A stretch of 64,000 bases of DNA from Tenebrio molitor (GCF_963966145.1 NC_091052.1:15376001-15440000), one strand, 5' to 3'. Shown: positions 44,262-57,120, numbered from the stretch's first letter. A program made the numbers and translations. The notes: generated from the letters alone by a model not told the origin.

Positions 44262-47065
44262 AAGGGCCGACACATGTCGGGGGCGGTTCTGACGAAAATT
44301 CCGCCGCTTCCTGTCGAATCGCTGGAATCGAACCGAATTGCAACGATTGACATTAAAATAAACTAGCCGAAGATTCCAAAATATTTACGCACTTGAGCGA
44401 TACTGACTCATGACTTTGGGCTAAAAATAATCGAATTTCTTTGAAAAGTGAAGAGATTTTGTTGGAGTGGTCAGATACGATTCTTCTGCTTAACAAGTGG
44501 TGAATGAATTTTTGATTGTGCACGGTACGAATGAATACGCAACGGACCGTGGAAAGGAAAGGAGGGTGGATTTTGTAACGGTCGAGATGGGTGCAAGGGT
44601 ACGGAAACGGATGGAAATCAACACCGTCGTCGGTTGACACATCGAAGATTTCTCAATTGAAATTGGCAACTTTCATCTTCGTTTCGGTGTTTGTCGAAAA
44701 ATTCCAAACAATCTGGGTCAACAGTTCAAAGGTAAATTCAGCAGATCGATGGGTTTAGAAATTGTGGTCGTCGAACAGCATGGGAAGATTCGAGTGTTTC
44801 GCTTCTTAATAAGGCCAAATGATCGTCGATTGGTCTTTTCAAATAATTAAACGACAGAGTTAATGTCTTGAATAAACAATAAACAAATAAAACCAATATT
44901 ATCCCAAGCGATGGAGTGTACCAGTCTTCGAATTTTCTCTCTCTTTTCCGAAGATGAACCACTGGATCAGACAAAGCCAACGCGGAACACAAGCGTTGAA
45001 GATACCTCAATAACCGACGATATAGAAAGTCTTGAGAGCTACTGTACCGTGGGAACCGAAGAGTCGTGTTCGTGTAGTTAACATTTAGGTAACGTCGACG
45101 CAGGCAAGCGATACTAACTCTTATAAAGAAGAGATTTAAGAAACTATCAATTATTGAACGCGATCACCTGTGCGAGGGATTCGTACAAGTTTGTGTAACA
45201 CGCATTCTACTCGGATTCATTAATTTTATTAGACTCCGCGATGGCTCCGAATGAATGTTAAATACCTTCACTTTTTGAAGAAGACACCGAGGGGTCTTCT
45301 TTTTTTTTTTCAGGTGAAGAACACCGAGGTTCCGGGACATTGCCCACCAATCATATTCGAATTAGCTTCATTTATCAACATCGTGAAATTAACACCATAA
45401 GCGTTGCCGTTTATGTAAGATGATTTTTCATATGGGAAAAGTAACGAAGACGATGCGCGCTTCTCGTAATCATCATCATTAAACTCATATTTAGATTTAT
45501 TCGTTCGAGTTCTCAACATCAACATCTCAAGATGTGGAATATCAGTTCTAATCTAAAATTAATTAGATATTCTCCGCTTTTAGTCTCAGTGGTTGCCACA
45601 TCACGCAACGTACTACGTCTATCAAAGGTACACCTGGGGGGTACATCTGGGAGGTTGTAATGGGAAATTTAGTACAGGGGTCTTTATCAAAGAGCTCTGT
45701 GTTACTACGTCTTGTGTGTTTTGGTTATCAAAAAATTGCAACAGTGTAAAACCGCGACTTTGCTGATCTTGTATACGTTGTAGGAACAACCCACGGATCG
45801 AAATGGTCGGTCGTGTAAATTCCGTGGGTCACAATGGTCGGTTATTATCGTCGTAAAGATAAGGGCGGCGACTTCCGTTTCCCGTGAGTATTGTGTTCCG
45901 CGTTAAAAAGCATGTTGAGCGCCGATTTGTAAACATTTATGCGGACAAAATCGCTAACAAATGAATCGGTACCAGTCGAAGATACGAACCTAATCCCATG
46001 CGTCGTTTGATCTTCTTGAGGACCTTCATTTTTCCTTTGAGAGGTGAAAAGATATCGTCCCCTTTGACCTTATCGTCTTTGCAAGTGCAACTTCTGTTTT
46101 CAGATATCCCCATCAAGATATTTACACGGTCACGTGAGACTTTCTACGCACTGTCACTGCTCGTTTCGAGTTCCATCACAACAACAAACACCAAAATCGA
46201 AGACTAGAAATGGAAGAAGGTGAAGTAAAAGAAATGGTTAGCGACGCGGAACCGAACAAGACGACGGCGACACCACTCCTCCCGATGTTTCAGAAGGACT
46301 GAAATAATTTTCTCGGTTTACAGCTTCAAATGTGTATGAATTGGGGGAATAGTGGGGGCAGAACAGCTGCGGCCACGAGCCGTCCACCAATCAGATTCCT
46401 GCCACACGCCTGGTGCCTTTGCAGCCGGCGCAGACAGATGTGACACCCTATCTTGCATTACCTGTGTTTACCTATTCTTCGTTTTTACCTGTTGGATGGG
46501 AAAACTCGGCCCTCCGGAGCAAGGGCTCCCGGGATTCCCCAAGTTAAATGTTAGGTAATTTAAAAAAAAAAAAAAACAAAACTAATCTAAGAAGATCTTG
46601 GTGAAATTTTGTGAAATCGTTTTCTTCACTAACAGAAGAACAAAAAAATGCCAAATGGACCAAATTTTTTCTGCCGATCAATTTTACAGTAAATCAAAAG
46701 CAAAATCCAACCAACTAAATACATATACCTAGGGATGAAAAAAAAAACCTCGACTGTCAAAATTAAATTTGAAATACGTAAAATTTTTGTTCTGACTGTG
46801 CTTGGTTATAAAATTTTCTCCCTAGAGTATACGCACGTAAAATCCAGTAACAAAATAAATTTAGGTTATGTTTTGATTTAAACACTGTTACATAAAGAGT
46901 GCAACTAAGAAGTGGATTAATGTAAATATGTACGTAAATACATAATAATAAATAAAACTGCTTTAGTACTACTGGGAGCACGGAATTTCGGACAGACTTG
47001 AAATTTGACCGATATAAAATGTGAAATAGGCTTTAGGTGCTAGACGTATTATACTAAGGACAACG

Positions 47066-47330
47066 TAACATTTTATCTGCCCCGCCAATTTCATTTTCTT
47101 AGTTACCAATCAAATGGGACATGATCTGAATTACACAGTAAAAATTTCTGACATTCGAATTGTCTTAATGACATTTAATTTTTTAGAACCTAAAACAATA
47201 ATAGTGGACTTGACAACAAAATTCTAACCTTAACTTTTTTACGTGGCAAATGTGATGAAAAGTTGTACAGATTGAATCTGGCTTTGATTCTGATTGGTCA
47301 ATTTTAGTGGGCGGAGCAGATAAAAAGTTA
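47066..47330. mobile_element. MITE with TAACxTTTTATCTGC ends
   Basis: The left end TAACATTTTATCTGCCCCGC pairs with the right end (rc TAACTTTTTATCTGCTCCGC) over 21 bp with two mismatches. Target duplication is unclear. Confidence 0.65.
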
Positions 47331-47497
47331 TAACGGCAATACTATAATAACCTCATTTTAATATCTAGATATTATTGCCACATGACATTTTGACAAATTG
47401 CATTCATCAATCCTGAAAAGTTGCAAGTGCTTAAATGTGATTTTTTGAAAACTAAACAGTCTTTTATTAAACTTTGGAGATCAATAACTAAAATGTA

Positions 47498-47856
47498 TCG
47501 CGCGTTCAAATGAAATCCTGGGCTGGGAAGGCGTTGGAAATTGTTGTGCTTTTTTAAAGCGTAGATTAATTGGAGCATGTTGACAGCTAACCTAAAATTT
47601 AGAGCCAAAAATGTTTTCTTTTTTTTCTTTCTTTGCAAAGTTTTACATCAAAAATAGAATAACGTGACGATTCCTATTCTCGAAGCAAATATCTAAGGGC
47701 ACCCTTTGCTGAAAACAAACATGTTCAATTATGTCCCGATTTAATATAAACAAATGTCATTCGTGTGAAACGGCTGGAAATTCAAACTTTACACTGTTCT
47801 AAATGGTTTAATTTTTCCAACGCCTACTCAGCCCAGGATTTCATTTGAACGCCCGA
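47498..47856. mobile_element. MITE with ~45-bp inverted ends
   Basis: 359 bp flanked by TA. The ends TCGCGCGTTCAAATGAAATC... and inverse (TCGGGCGTTCAAATGAAATC) extend through GGCGTTGG. Confidence 0.82.
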
Positions 47857-47981
47857 TAAAATAAGTGTGCATAATTGTTCAGTCAAAATTAATTACATAT
47901 TGTGACATTTATGACAATAATGCTTAGACTACATTGGGTTTTTTTAAATGACATAAATTGCTGCCCGAAATTCCATGTTTC

Positions 47982-48241
47982 CATGCGGCCAAAAAATTTC
48001 GTCCACCCTTTTCCTGTCATTTCACAAAAATTGCGTGTAGTTTAACCTTTATTGTCATTATGATTGACGTTTGCAAATTAAAATTTGAAATTTATTACTG
48101 TCATCCATAGGAACATAGACACAATCTGAATTTGATTGACGCATGTCAACATGTGAAATGAGGGTATTCGTTCCTAAAGGCTGCTTTACAGCATACATGA
48201 GTGAAATGACAGTTGTGGACGAAATTTTTTGTCCGCCATTG
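47982..48241. mobile_element. Deletion derivative of the 23.4-kb Tc1/mariner family
   Basis: The ends ATGCGGCCAAAAAATTTCGT and GGACGAAATTTTTTGTCCGC match the terminal repeats of 23422-24654. The adjacent block (TTATTGTCATTATGATTGA) is also shared. Transposase is deleted. The left boundary is approximate. Confidence 0.8.
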
Positions 48242-48525
48242 TAAAAGAGTAATTTGAAAAACCACGGATACCAAACTGGTAGTACGAAAATAACTAACGA
48301 ATGAACCAACCAAACGAATTTTTTTTTTGACAGACTAAATGTTTTTTAAATTTACTACTATAAACAATTATGTTATTCTACCGATTGCTCGTTTAAGTTG
48401 TTCTTCTCTTACCTAGATTTAAAATACAACATATTCTTTCAAATTCGCGCAAGTCGATACAGTATGGTCTTGTGAACACCTATTCCAAGTCCAAGGATTC
48501 TGGGGAATAATTTTTAATTGATTTA

Positions 48526-48663
48526 GGCCCGGTTTCTGGAACGGCCGGTTAAATCAAGCGTTGCTATAGAAACGCTAGAATGCGACCAATCATATTACAT
48601 GATTTTTGTATTTATCGGAGAGTTAACTAACTGTACAAATAAAATGTTTCCAGAAACCGGACC
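48526..48663. mobile_element. Small PIF/Harbinger-like MITE
   Basis: 138 bp flanked by direct TTA. The ends GGCCCGGTTTCTGGAAC and rc GGTCCGGTTTCTGGAAAC are inverted. Confidence 0.8.
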
Positions 48664-48784
48664 TTAGACAAGCAATAACAGATAACTTACGTTGTTTTTT
48701 TACAGTTTCCTTATTTAAACCCAACAGAAAACACGTAGGATAACATAGAAAAACATTCTGCCATTCAAATTTGAACTGTTAGTA

Positions 48785-49357
48785 CAGTTCGTTGCAACAA
48801 AAACGGGAACTGTCAGAATAAAATTGACACATTTTTACAATTTTTTCATAGTATGAAACCTTTTATAGGTATTTTCACATTTGATGGCGGAAACAAAAGA
48901 CTGAGAAATGTCACAAAATTGTATTGTCAGTGTCAAATTTCTCATAAACGCCGTAAAAAGGAATGTTTAGGTAAATTTAAATTTTCGCTAAATAGATTGA
49001 AAAAATAAAAACCCGTTCTTTAATTTTTTTCAGTGGTTCAAAAGGAAAAGTTATTCTCATATAATCAAACGTATTACAAATAATTTCTCTAGTTTGACCA
49101 TGAATAACTTTCTTATTGCCAATCTGCTACATTTCTGTCGAAATCACGAACGTCTTTGATAAATTTGACACTCACAATACAATTTTGTGACATTTCTCAG
49201 TCTTTTGTTTCCGACATCAAATATGAAAATATCTATACGAGAGAGAGGTTAAAATTATGGTAAAAATTCAATGACATTTTTAGAAATTATTGGATTGAGG
49301 TATTGTCAAGTAGACAATTAATAGACAAATTTCCCGGTTTTTTTTTGCAACCAACTG
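48785..49357. mobile_element. Long foldback mariner-type element
   Basis: 573 bp flanked by TA. The outer ends (CAGTTCGTTGCAACAAAAAC against rc CAGTTGGTTGCAAAAAAAAC) pair, and a second internal inverted block (AAAGACTGAGAAATGTCACA) recurs at about 49185. Related to 25041-25250 and to an end fragment near 17520-17550. Confidence 0.82.
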
Positions 49358-49870
49358 TACCTACTAAATATTTCTGTTAAAGTTATTCAAACAAATGAGT
49401 ACACAACATTCTGTAAACATACATTAGGAAGTTTTCTAATGCCAAGTAATGTAAGTTCTTAATTTTGTTTTGAGATAAATTACCTTCAGAAATATGTACG
49501 CTACTGTAAAAAAATCATCTTTTTAAATACATATGTACGTATATGAACTGCCATTGAAAAAATATTGTTGTTCTTTGGCCACATTACACATTACCGCCAA
49601 TTACGAAGTGTTATTATTAGTTTACCAAAGCATAACTTCAAATTCTGACTCAACCGAGTTTATGCTAATCTTTCATTATTCACCTTGAAACAAACAAAGA
49701 TAATAATCATCACTCCATGCAACAGTTAAAAATATTTTAATGGCCGTTTTTGTTGAAGAAAAATAATTTTGACAGTAGCAAAAAATAAGGTTAAACATCC
49801 TAAAGTTTGCTTTACAATTGAATGTCATTTATGTCACATTGACGACCAAAGTATTGTGGCCGCGATAGTA

Positions 49871-50115
49871 CTATTCCGGACACGAAATCTAGCCAATATT
49901 TTTTAGACATTTCTAAAACAATGCTATAAACCGATCATTAGTATCACTAATAGATGACGATTATTAAAAATCACTTTGAAGTTTTTCTTGTGACATCAAA
50001 AAAGCAGGGAAATGGCATTATCGAATCAAAAGATGAGTTATGTTCAATAATAGCCAGTTCACACATATTTGTCAGTTAAATGTCAGTTGTGGCCAAGATT
50101 CCGTGTCCGGAATAG
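49871..50115. mobile_element. MITE with CTATTCCGGACACG ends
   Basis: 245 bp flanked by TA. CTATTCCGGACACGAAATCT is inverted at the right end (rc CTATTCCGGACACGGAATCT). Confidence 0.88.
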
Positions 50116-50127
50116 TACATAGCAATA

Positions 50128-50401
50128 TTGGGTGATTCAAAATGATTGTGGCCAAGTATGGCAACTATGTACGAAAATTTATGTGGCAACTGTGTGAATG
50201 CGGTAGAGTTGACATTTGTATGACATTTCATAAGCGTGCATTTGATTTTTTCAATTCCATTACACATTGATTTGACAACTTACAAAATTGCGCGACTATG
50301 AACTGTCAAGGAAATGTCAATTCTACCCTACCCACACAGTTGCCACATAAATTTTCGTACATAGTTGCCATACTCGGCCACAATCATTTTGAATCACCCA
50401 A
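50128..50401. mobile_element. MITE with ~75-bp near-perfect inverted ends
   Basis: 274 bp flanked by TA. The arms start TTGGGTGATTCAAAATGATT and stay paired through ATTTATGTGGCAACTGTGTG with about one mismatch. Confidence 0.92.
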
Positions 50402-50811
50402 TACATAAAGTCTTAAAGTCCATTTGATCTTTATTTGAATTGTCAATGTCAAAATTGTGGGAAAAATTCACCATGTATACTAGAGACACTTTTCTGAATC
50501 ACTCTAATAAGTTACTAGATTCTGAAAAATTAAAGGCAGGTAAAAGTGCATGAACTGTTTTGTTATACTTAATTTAGCGCATTACCAAGTTTGGCTGTAT
50601 TTACAGCTGTTTTTGCTAGCAATTTCGTTTTGTAGAACGTTTTCCTCAGACATTTCGACGCGTCAATTACAAATTTAAAATGACAGCATCACGATGACAA
50701 TTAGGACTACCAAGGTCCACGAAAATTCCTATTCCGAAATTTTATCTGTGGCCAATTTGAGAAAGTTTTGACAATTTATGTAAAAATCATCTAGACTTTA
50801 GAGTCGTTTTC

Positions 50812-51223
50812 AACGACATCCGTGCTGTCAATATGACAGTATGTTGGCAAGTTGGCATCACTTACTGTTTCAGTTTAGTAATTTTGTATTTCCTAATTTG
50901 GCAATTTACCTTGACCCGGAAAATTGACAAATTCAAATTATTATCTATCATTACGAACAAATCAAAGAAAATATGAAGTCAGATTCGGATTTCGAGGATG
51001 ACTTAGTTTAACCATGTTTTACACTATGTTGAAGATTGAGTTCTTGGTGTTTCACGAAATATAAATTTTCATTTACCATAACCTAAATTTCTTGTTTGAC
51101 ACTTTTTTTACTATGCGTTGGTTATACTCTGAATACTGGTTATGAATTTGTGCTTGTATTCGTACAATATCTGCAGTCTGCACCAACATATTAAAAATGA
51201 CACTGACAGCACGGATGTCGTTA
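50812..51223. mobile_element. Foldback with AACGACATCCGTGCTGTCA ends
   Basis: 19 bp of AACGACATCCGTGCTGTCA are perfectly inverted at 51205-51223. Weaker pairing (ATGTTGG) lies further in. Interior AT-rich with no frame. Confidence 0.72.
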
Positions 51224-51229
51224 ACTGTA

Positions 51230-52061
51230 TTAGGCATTCACGATCTTTTTGGGACCCAGTTGACTATGACCATCTAGTGTTTTTGTTGGCAGTACCTCGG
51301 TGATAACTAAATTCCCTAAAGAAGTTCACACTTTTTGTGTTAGGTTAGGTTGTTTTCAGTTTAAGGTTATATTTTTTGAATAGGTACATTGTTGCCAGAT
51401 CTCTTAAATCCGGTCTGTCCTTTTTAAATTGGAAGTAAAGTCCATTCAAAAATCAAAAAACCACCAACGTCGCATTTTCCTCGATAATTACTATCGACAA
51501 CGCTGTCTAGTGTAAAATTTGGTGAGACTTGTAATTTTGAGGTTAAATGTTTATTAAGTGTCTGGTTTTTGTGGGCATTTTTAAGTAAAAATAATAAGAA
51601 TCAATAAATAAATGAAACCTGCTGCTAATAAAACAATATGAACGAAATTCAAAGCAATTGAATTTTATTTTGAATCAAATAAATGTCATAATTTATAGTT
51701 ACCAACATAGTATGAAAAACTATCTACATAGGGTTTATTAAATTTTACCAACCTAAAGCAATAGGTGGTGGTTTTTTGATTTTTGAATGGACTTTAGCAT
51801 CGTTTAATGGAAATTTTTTGTCGTAACAAAATTATTTTAGAAATTTTGACTTTTCCTTTGACGGAAATTAAAATTATTTTTACACACGTTACTTTCTTAC
51901 GAATATTAAAATAATAAATCTGTCAATGCGGTGGCAATAAAATGTCGAACAGACACTGACAGAAAAAAAAGTTGCATCCGTTGCATCACTGAATCAGTTA
52001 GTCCAACACGAAAAGAAAAAATCATAGCCAACTTGGTCCCAAAAAGATCGTGAATGCCTAA
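51230..52061. mobile_element. Foldback element TTAGGCATTCACGATCTTTT, host of a nested MITE
   Basis: 832 bp flanked by TA. The ends TTAGGCATTCACGATCTTTT plus GGGACC pair over about 40 bp. The interior is interrupted by the element at 51438-51794. Confidence 0.87.
51438..51794. mobile_element. Nested MITE AAGTCCATTCAAAAATCAAA
   Basis: 357 bp flanked by TA. The arms AAGTCCATTCAAAAATCAAA plus AAACCACC are perfectly inverted at the right end. Inserted into the 51230-52061 element. Confidence 0.88.
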
Positions 52062-53413
52062 TATAAAACATTTTTTTTTTTTATTGAAGAAACCATTTTT
52101 GATCGACATGCAAAGTCGGTCCTGGCGAAAAATTCTCTACTCAGGTAAATGCATCGATATGTGTGGTTCTATGTGTTAATTGTAGTTGTCTGGATGATTA
52201 AATAATTATATTTTATTATCGTTAATATTAATGTTCAATTTAAATTCAATTTACGACACGGTCCAGATAAACAAAATAAAAACTGGACGTCAAGTGCAAT
52301 TTGAAAGAAATAATTATGTGAATAAGAAATAAATGGCATACCTGCATCGTTATTACGTTTTACATTAATCACATCATGCAGCGGTAAATCTCTAGATCAC
52401 TGTCGAGTTTTGTGGAAGCGGAGAGGATCTGGTCCGAGATAATTTCAAGCATAAATCCTCGCATAAAATCAGATTTAACTGTAACCGATTTTTTGTAGAA
52501 AGTCGGAAGGAAAAGATAAAACACCGGTTAAACGAATTCACAGCGCAAGAAGCACCGAAAGAGGAGTTTCGAAGTCATTGTACTTTCAGCAAGAAAGCGT
52601 AACTGATGATCGTGCATAAATAATTCAGTCGAGTTTTTGATCAACACCTGCCAAAAACAATGAAACCCACATGATTTCAGGGTAGATTATCAGTAGAGAG
52701 CGAAGTTTCATTCATGATCCCAACGGAAGTGCCTAAACATAGGCCGTTCAGTCTCGTTCATTTAATTGTTCTCCTTCAATTACGCGTACTTTAAAAACGG
52801 TAAAAATGAATTTATTAGGCGGTGTTGATAACCCCACGGCTCATCTAATTACGCTCCTTGCACCAATGTAGATGTAATTTAACGGCCGGAAACGCTTATC
52901 AACGCAAAGACAGGGTAACACGATATGTGGGTGGTGATTTTAATTGGCGTTTTCATCACCAGCGGATTGGTTTCAATGATCAACTGATTTTTTCCGCGAC
53001 TGACAATAACGATAAATGTCACCGTAGTCACACGTAGCGTTCCTTACAAGGCAATTAATCAAGAAAATTGATTATAGATGCATTTCGCGTTTAACAAGCG
53101 GATGTGCTTATATGGAGTGCTTTATCAACTTAATAAAGCAATTTCCAGCGCCACTTCCAGCAAATTTCTCCAATATACAAGAACTGTAAAAAATTCCAAA
53201 GGGATTAATCCCAATTTACAATTTTATCTGACCTGTTAACAAAATGCTTTACGGGATCTCGACAACGCACTATCGGAACTAGTCAAAAGAGAGCATGATT
53301 TGTTTTATTCATTTACATATTTACAAGTTCTCGTAGAAATCTTTCGTGGCAATTATGATATTGCGAATTAATAAAACGGTCTCGTTCTGTTTCGAAATAG
53401 TTATTTATGGTAT
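52062..53413. other. Gene-free interval
   Basis: Mixed-composition sequence with no recognisable gene or repeat. Confidence 0.4.
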
Positions 53414-53518
53414 AAGTGGGTTATTTAAGATATTACCCACGAGAGGTATTTGTAACCTACGAGGGCTTGCCCGAGTAGGTTATTACCTCGAGTGGGTAGT
53501 ACTTAATAACCCACGTAT
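53414..53518. repeat. ~105-bp palindrome P2 built of GTGGGTTA / TAACCCAC units
   Basis: The arm AAGTGGGTTATTTAAGATAT with TACCCACGAG, AGGTATTTGTAACCTACGAG, pairs with the inverse GAGTAGGTTATTACCTCGAG and GTGGGTAGTACTTAATAACC around the centre GGGCTTGCCC. Nested hairpins are also possible within each arm. Confidence 0.78.
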
Positions 53519-53590
53519 GCCATACAACGTTTTATCCAATATTCCACAATTTTTAGATAATGACATTATTGATGAAATTCTGCTCCCGAT

Positions 53591-53677
53591 GGGTTATGAA
53601 CGTTAATAACCCACGGTGCTAATGGCAACGTGGGTTATGTATGTTATAACCCACGGTGCAAATGGCAACGTGGGTTA
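53591..53677. repeat. Array of TAACCCACG...CGTGGGTTA hairpins
   Basis: Two 31-bp stem-loops (53607-53637 and 53647-53677) sit exactly 40 bp apart. Each has a 9-bp stem TAACCCACG and a loop GTGC(T/A)AATGGCAA. A third partial unit (GGGTTATGAACGTTAATAAC) precedes them. The stem matches the units of palindrome P2 100 bp to the left. Confidence 0.8.
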
Positions 53678-54985
53678 AAACAACAGACTAGTTATAGCCC
53701 AGTTTACTCAATTAAAACTAACTAGTAAAACACGATATTACTATTGAATGTTGGATAAAAATATGAACTTCTCGTTCTTGGGGACATTCGTCTTTGTTCC
53801 GAGCGGCTTTGTTTTAATTTCCCAAAAGGGCCATCATTTAAGACTTCGGTGTGGATAAAAGAGGACTAGAGGACCTCAGGTCAGGACTGATGATAAATTC
53901 CCACCCTCGCCCACTCCGGCTCTTGCAAAACAAGTTACGCCAGCTGAAATAAATTGATTATATTGCTTTGAGAATGTGCAGAATGTGAACTTACGGCTTT
54001 CAGGTGATTCCTTGGCAATTGTCTGAGCCGGGCCTTAAGAAATCTCCAAGAAGGTAAGCCACACGTGCACAGCACACTTTGCCTTCAGCGAACGTTTAAC
54101 CTGATGATACCCATCGTAACCTTTCGTTGTGTAATACTTTCAACAGAAATTGGTTTGCAGTTTTGCGACGCTTTCTCACCTAAACCCTAAAACTGTACCT
54201 GTACGTACATACGTAATTACCTCATCACGCGGGCGGTATTTTTGATTTTTTGGCGCCACAACTGTGCAACAAATAAACACCTTCAAAGAAGAGAATTCTT
54301 TGTTGAACAGCATGAATTATGGAGACCAGTCCCGGCTCGTCCTTGTTTTCCTTGAATCAGGTATTTTTGCGTAAGGTTAGGTAAGATTGGAACAGCTGAT
54401 CCTCCAAATAAAAGAACCGTAGACGCCCTTCGTCTTTAAAGGGAAAACACGTGACCGGACCCGTGGGAAATGTTCGAATCTCTAGTGGTTACGAAACTAC
54501 AAAAATGGGTGGAGAAGTCATCTTCTTGTGCAACGAAACCTTGACATCTAAGCTAATTGGAAACAAATACCACAAATAAAAACTAAATGGCAAACGAGAA
54601 TGAATTCAATTCTGTTGAATTTTACACCGATAAAATTTAATTAAAACAAAGCTACAGGAAATGACGAGAACTGATTTGTCAGTGATATAATTAACAAGCT
54701 ATGGCAAATATTTCTGACAAATTACATTAAGAGCGATAACCATTAATAACTTATTTGTACATTAACTCGAATTCTTCCACGGACGGCAATGAAAATTACA
54801 GGAAATGATGACACAAAACGGATTTTCCTTCATTATAATACACTGTTCTTTATGGTTGTAATAACAACAATAACAAGCATTGTTGATTCTAAAAATAATG
54901 ATTAGATAGGTCCCGAGTGTACTTCCACCCTCCAGAGAATAGAATGATTGTGAGTTAAATTAAAGTCGAGAAGCTACATTTTTAG

Positions 54986-55221
54986 GTGCACATCTGACCC
55001 TAAGAAAGAGTCCACCTGCCACCATCATGGTTGGCGCAGCATCTCCTGGAGGTGAAGCAGGTGACTGCGCCATATGCAAGCACAATTATCTATCCGTAAA
55101 AAATAAACATAAATTGCTCGGAGACGGCGATAAAAAGTACAAGAACAAAATGGACATGTCCGAATTAATTACGGAAAAGAGGAACGGAAATAACGACTTC
55201 CTGAACATGCCTGTGGATTAA
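54986..55221 (+). CDS. Candidate terminal exon of unknown gene
   Basis: An acceptor-like TACATTTTTAG at 54975-54985 opens a 236-base frame (AHLTLRKSPPATIMVGAASP ... ITEKRNGNNDFLNMPVD) to a TAA. A poly(A)-like AATAAA follows about 33 bp later. Alternatively ATG at 55027, in a good context (CACCATCATGG), starts a 64-aa lysine-rich protein. No family is recognised, no matching 5' exon was found, and it could be chance. Confidence 0.25.
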
Positions 55222-56681
55222 TCTGACGTTTATTCGTCAGAAGTAATTGTACAATAAAAACAAGAATTCGCTTAGTTTGTTTGGAGAAGGCGTGCTACAA
55301 AGAGCTTTTGGTCATTGACCACTACTACAGTAATTCCATTTGAAACGAAACATTTGTCCACCGAAAGCGTGTCATTTTGTGGAAATAGCCTTAGAAATTG
55401 CACCTTCAAACCATCTGTTGCATTTATTATCTGCTATTCACCATCATCTGGGTAGTGGGACTCGGCGCTTTGGGTTTTTTGTACACATGTTCACCATCTG
55501 AAGCAGTATTTTTAAAGTCTTCGCGAGGGTACAATCTTACAATCATGATCGAAGTAATTTCAAATTCCGCTTCAAACGTACAAGCTGCGGAGATGATGTC
55601 CAGAAAAGCAGGTGCAGGACACAGTCACCTAACTAGAAAAATCGCTCACGATAGAGAATTCCTGTGAATTTTTTCGTACTACCTCCACAAGACTCCGACG
55701 CGCTTCTGTAACGAGATTATAAGCAAATTTTCGCTCTCGAGAACACCGAGCACCTGCTTTTCGACAACCCGCATCTTTGGAATTAACGACCTGGTGCAAA
55801 AGATTATTGGCAAGAAGCAGGTGACGTACGCTAAAGAAATTCGCCGTCGTCGCAATTAAAACGCTTTATTTAAATAGAGTCGACTTATCTGATTGATCTA
55901 GGAGGAGACGAAATTAATGCGAATTACTCCGACCAGCAGCGGCCATGTAAATTATTATGGCGGTAATTATGGACACCGGCGACAAATTTAATTAATTATG
56001 TATCGATAAGGATCCATCTGCGACTAATTCGGGCAACGATCCTGACTCGCTGTTTCTTTCCTAGGCAAATATTTAGCCCGGTGGTTGGTAATTAAAGCTA
56101 GTTCTATTTTAAGGCGGTTAGCGTGAGCACAAAGAGACAATGAAATTTTATTCGATAGTATAAGGCAGAGGAACTGTTATAAAAGTATATCATCCACCTG
56201 TTCTCCAAGAAATAAACGTCTCAACAGGTGCTTTCGAATTATTATAAAAGCGTTCGTCGAGGCAAGCTGAGTAATTCAGCTGCTCCATCTTGAAATGGAA
56301 GTCGGGAAAAATTCTGGATTTTTCAAAGCCAACCGATCGATGTCGATTAATACGCATTTTATTATACCGAAGGAGATGGAAACTGGTAATTTTTGTGACG
56401 ATTAATTCTGTCCAGCAGGAAGTGGTCACTTAAATCTGAATTTAAAGCACTCGGTGTTTGCCATTAATAGCGTATATAGGTGCACTAAAAATAATCCAAT
56501 AAAGATTGAGAAATAATAAACAACAATTTCCCACAAAAACGAAATAACTTTATTTCTGGAATTTATTTAGGTGCGATTGCAAAAGCCATTACAATCCGTG
56601 ACTGTCATAAATTAAACACAACAAACTCGAACGATACGGCCGATATTGTGTTACGAGTTTACACTGTTTGGAAAAAAAATA
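55222..56681. other. Gene-free interval
   Basis: Short frames only, without domains. Nothing else recognised. Confidence 0.4.
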
Positions 56682-57120
56682 CCGGGTGATCAAGAAGGAC
56701 TGGCTAAGTTGGCAACACAATTAAGAAAAATTTTTATTCGGCTATTTACAACACTGCAACCGGATATGTTTTGTGGGTTTATTTGAGAAATATCTGACGT
56801 AGCATTAATAACGACAAAATGCTAGGTTATGAGAGTAAAAATTAACGGCAAAAAGAAATCAAAGTTGGAATTCGGAATAATAATCTAAAAATTAACTAAA
56901 GGAAATTCTCGAAGTGCTCCCCATTTTGCTCTAAACATAAATTAACTCATCTCTCGAACGATTCACCAGCATGTTTAATTTAATTTGAAATGTCAAATTT
57001 GACTTATCACTGATGTGCCTGTCAGTGTGAAGTCGTCAACAACTGGAAGTTACTCCAGTTGTACCATTTAAAAATAAAATTCAGCATTACCAACTTAAAC
57101 AGTCCTTCTTGATCACCCCG
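56682..57120. mobile_element. MITE family B, copy 1
   Basis: 439 bp flanked by TA, with ends CCGGGTGATCAAGAAGGACT and rc CGGGGTGATCAAGAAGGACT. The arms reach TAAGTTGGCAA. Shares interior segments with 58312-58542 (ACACTGCAACCGG). Confidence 0.87.

Larger units (their letters stand above)
39697..46730. other. Gene-free region upstream of visible neuralized exons
   Basis: Probably neuralized intron and/or regulatory DNA. Frames here look random, with no recognisable domain. Local features are an inverted pair AAAGTGATGTCAC / GTGACATCACTTT at 42361 and 42447, two short perfect hairpins (separate entries) and a GC-rich patch at 43310-43490. No gene is supported. Confidence 0.45.

Noticed and set aside
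54470..54490. tRNA-like GTTCGAATC box
   Set aside because: No matching A box or cloverleaf can be drawn around it. I saw no convincing tRNA or rRNA gene anywhere in the window.
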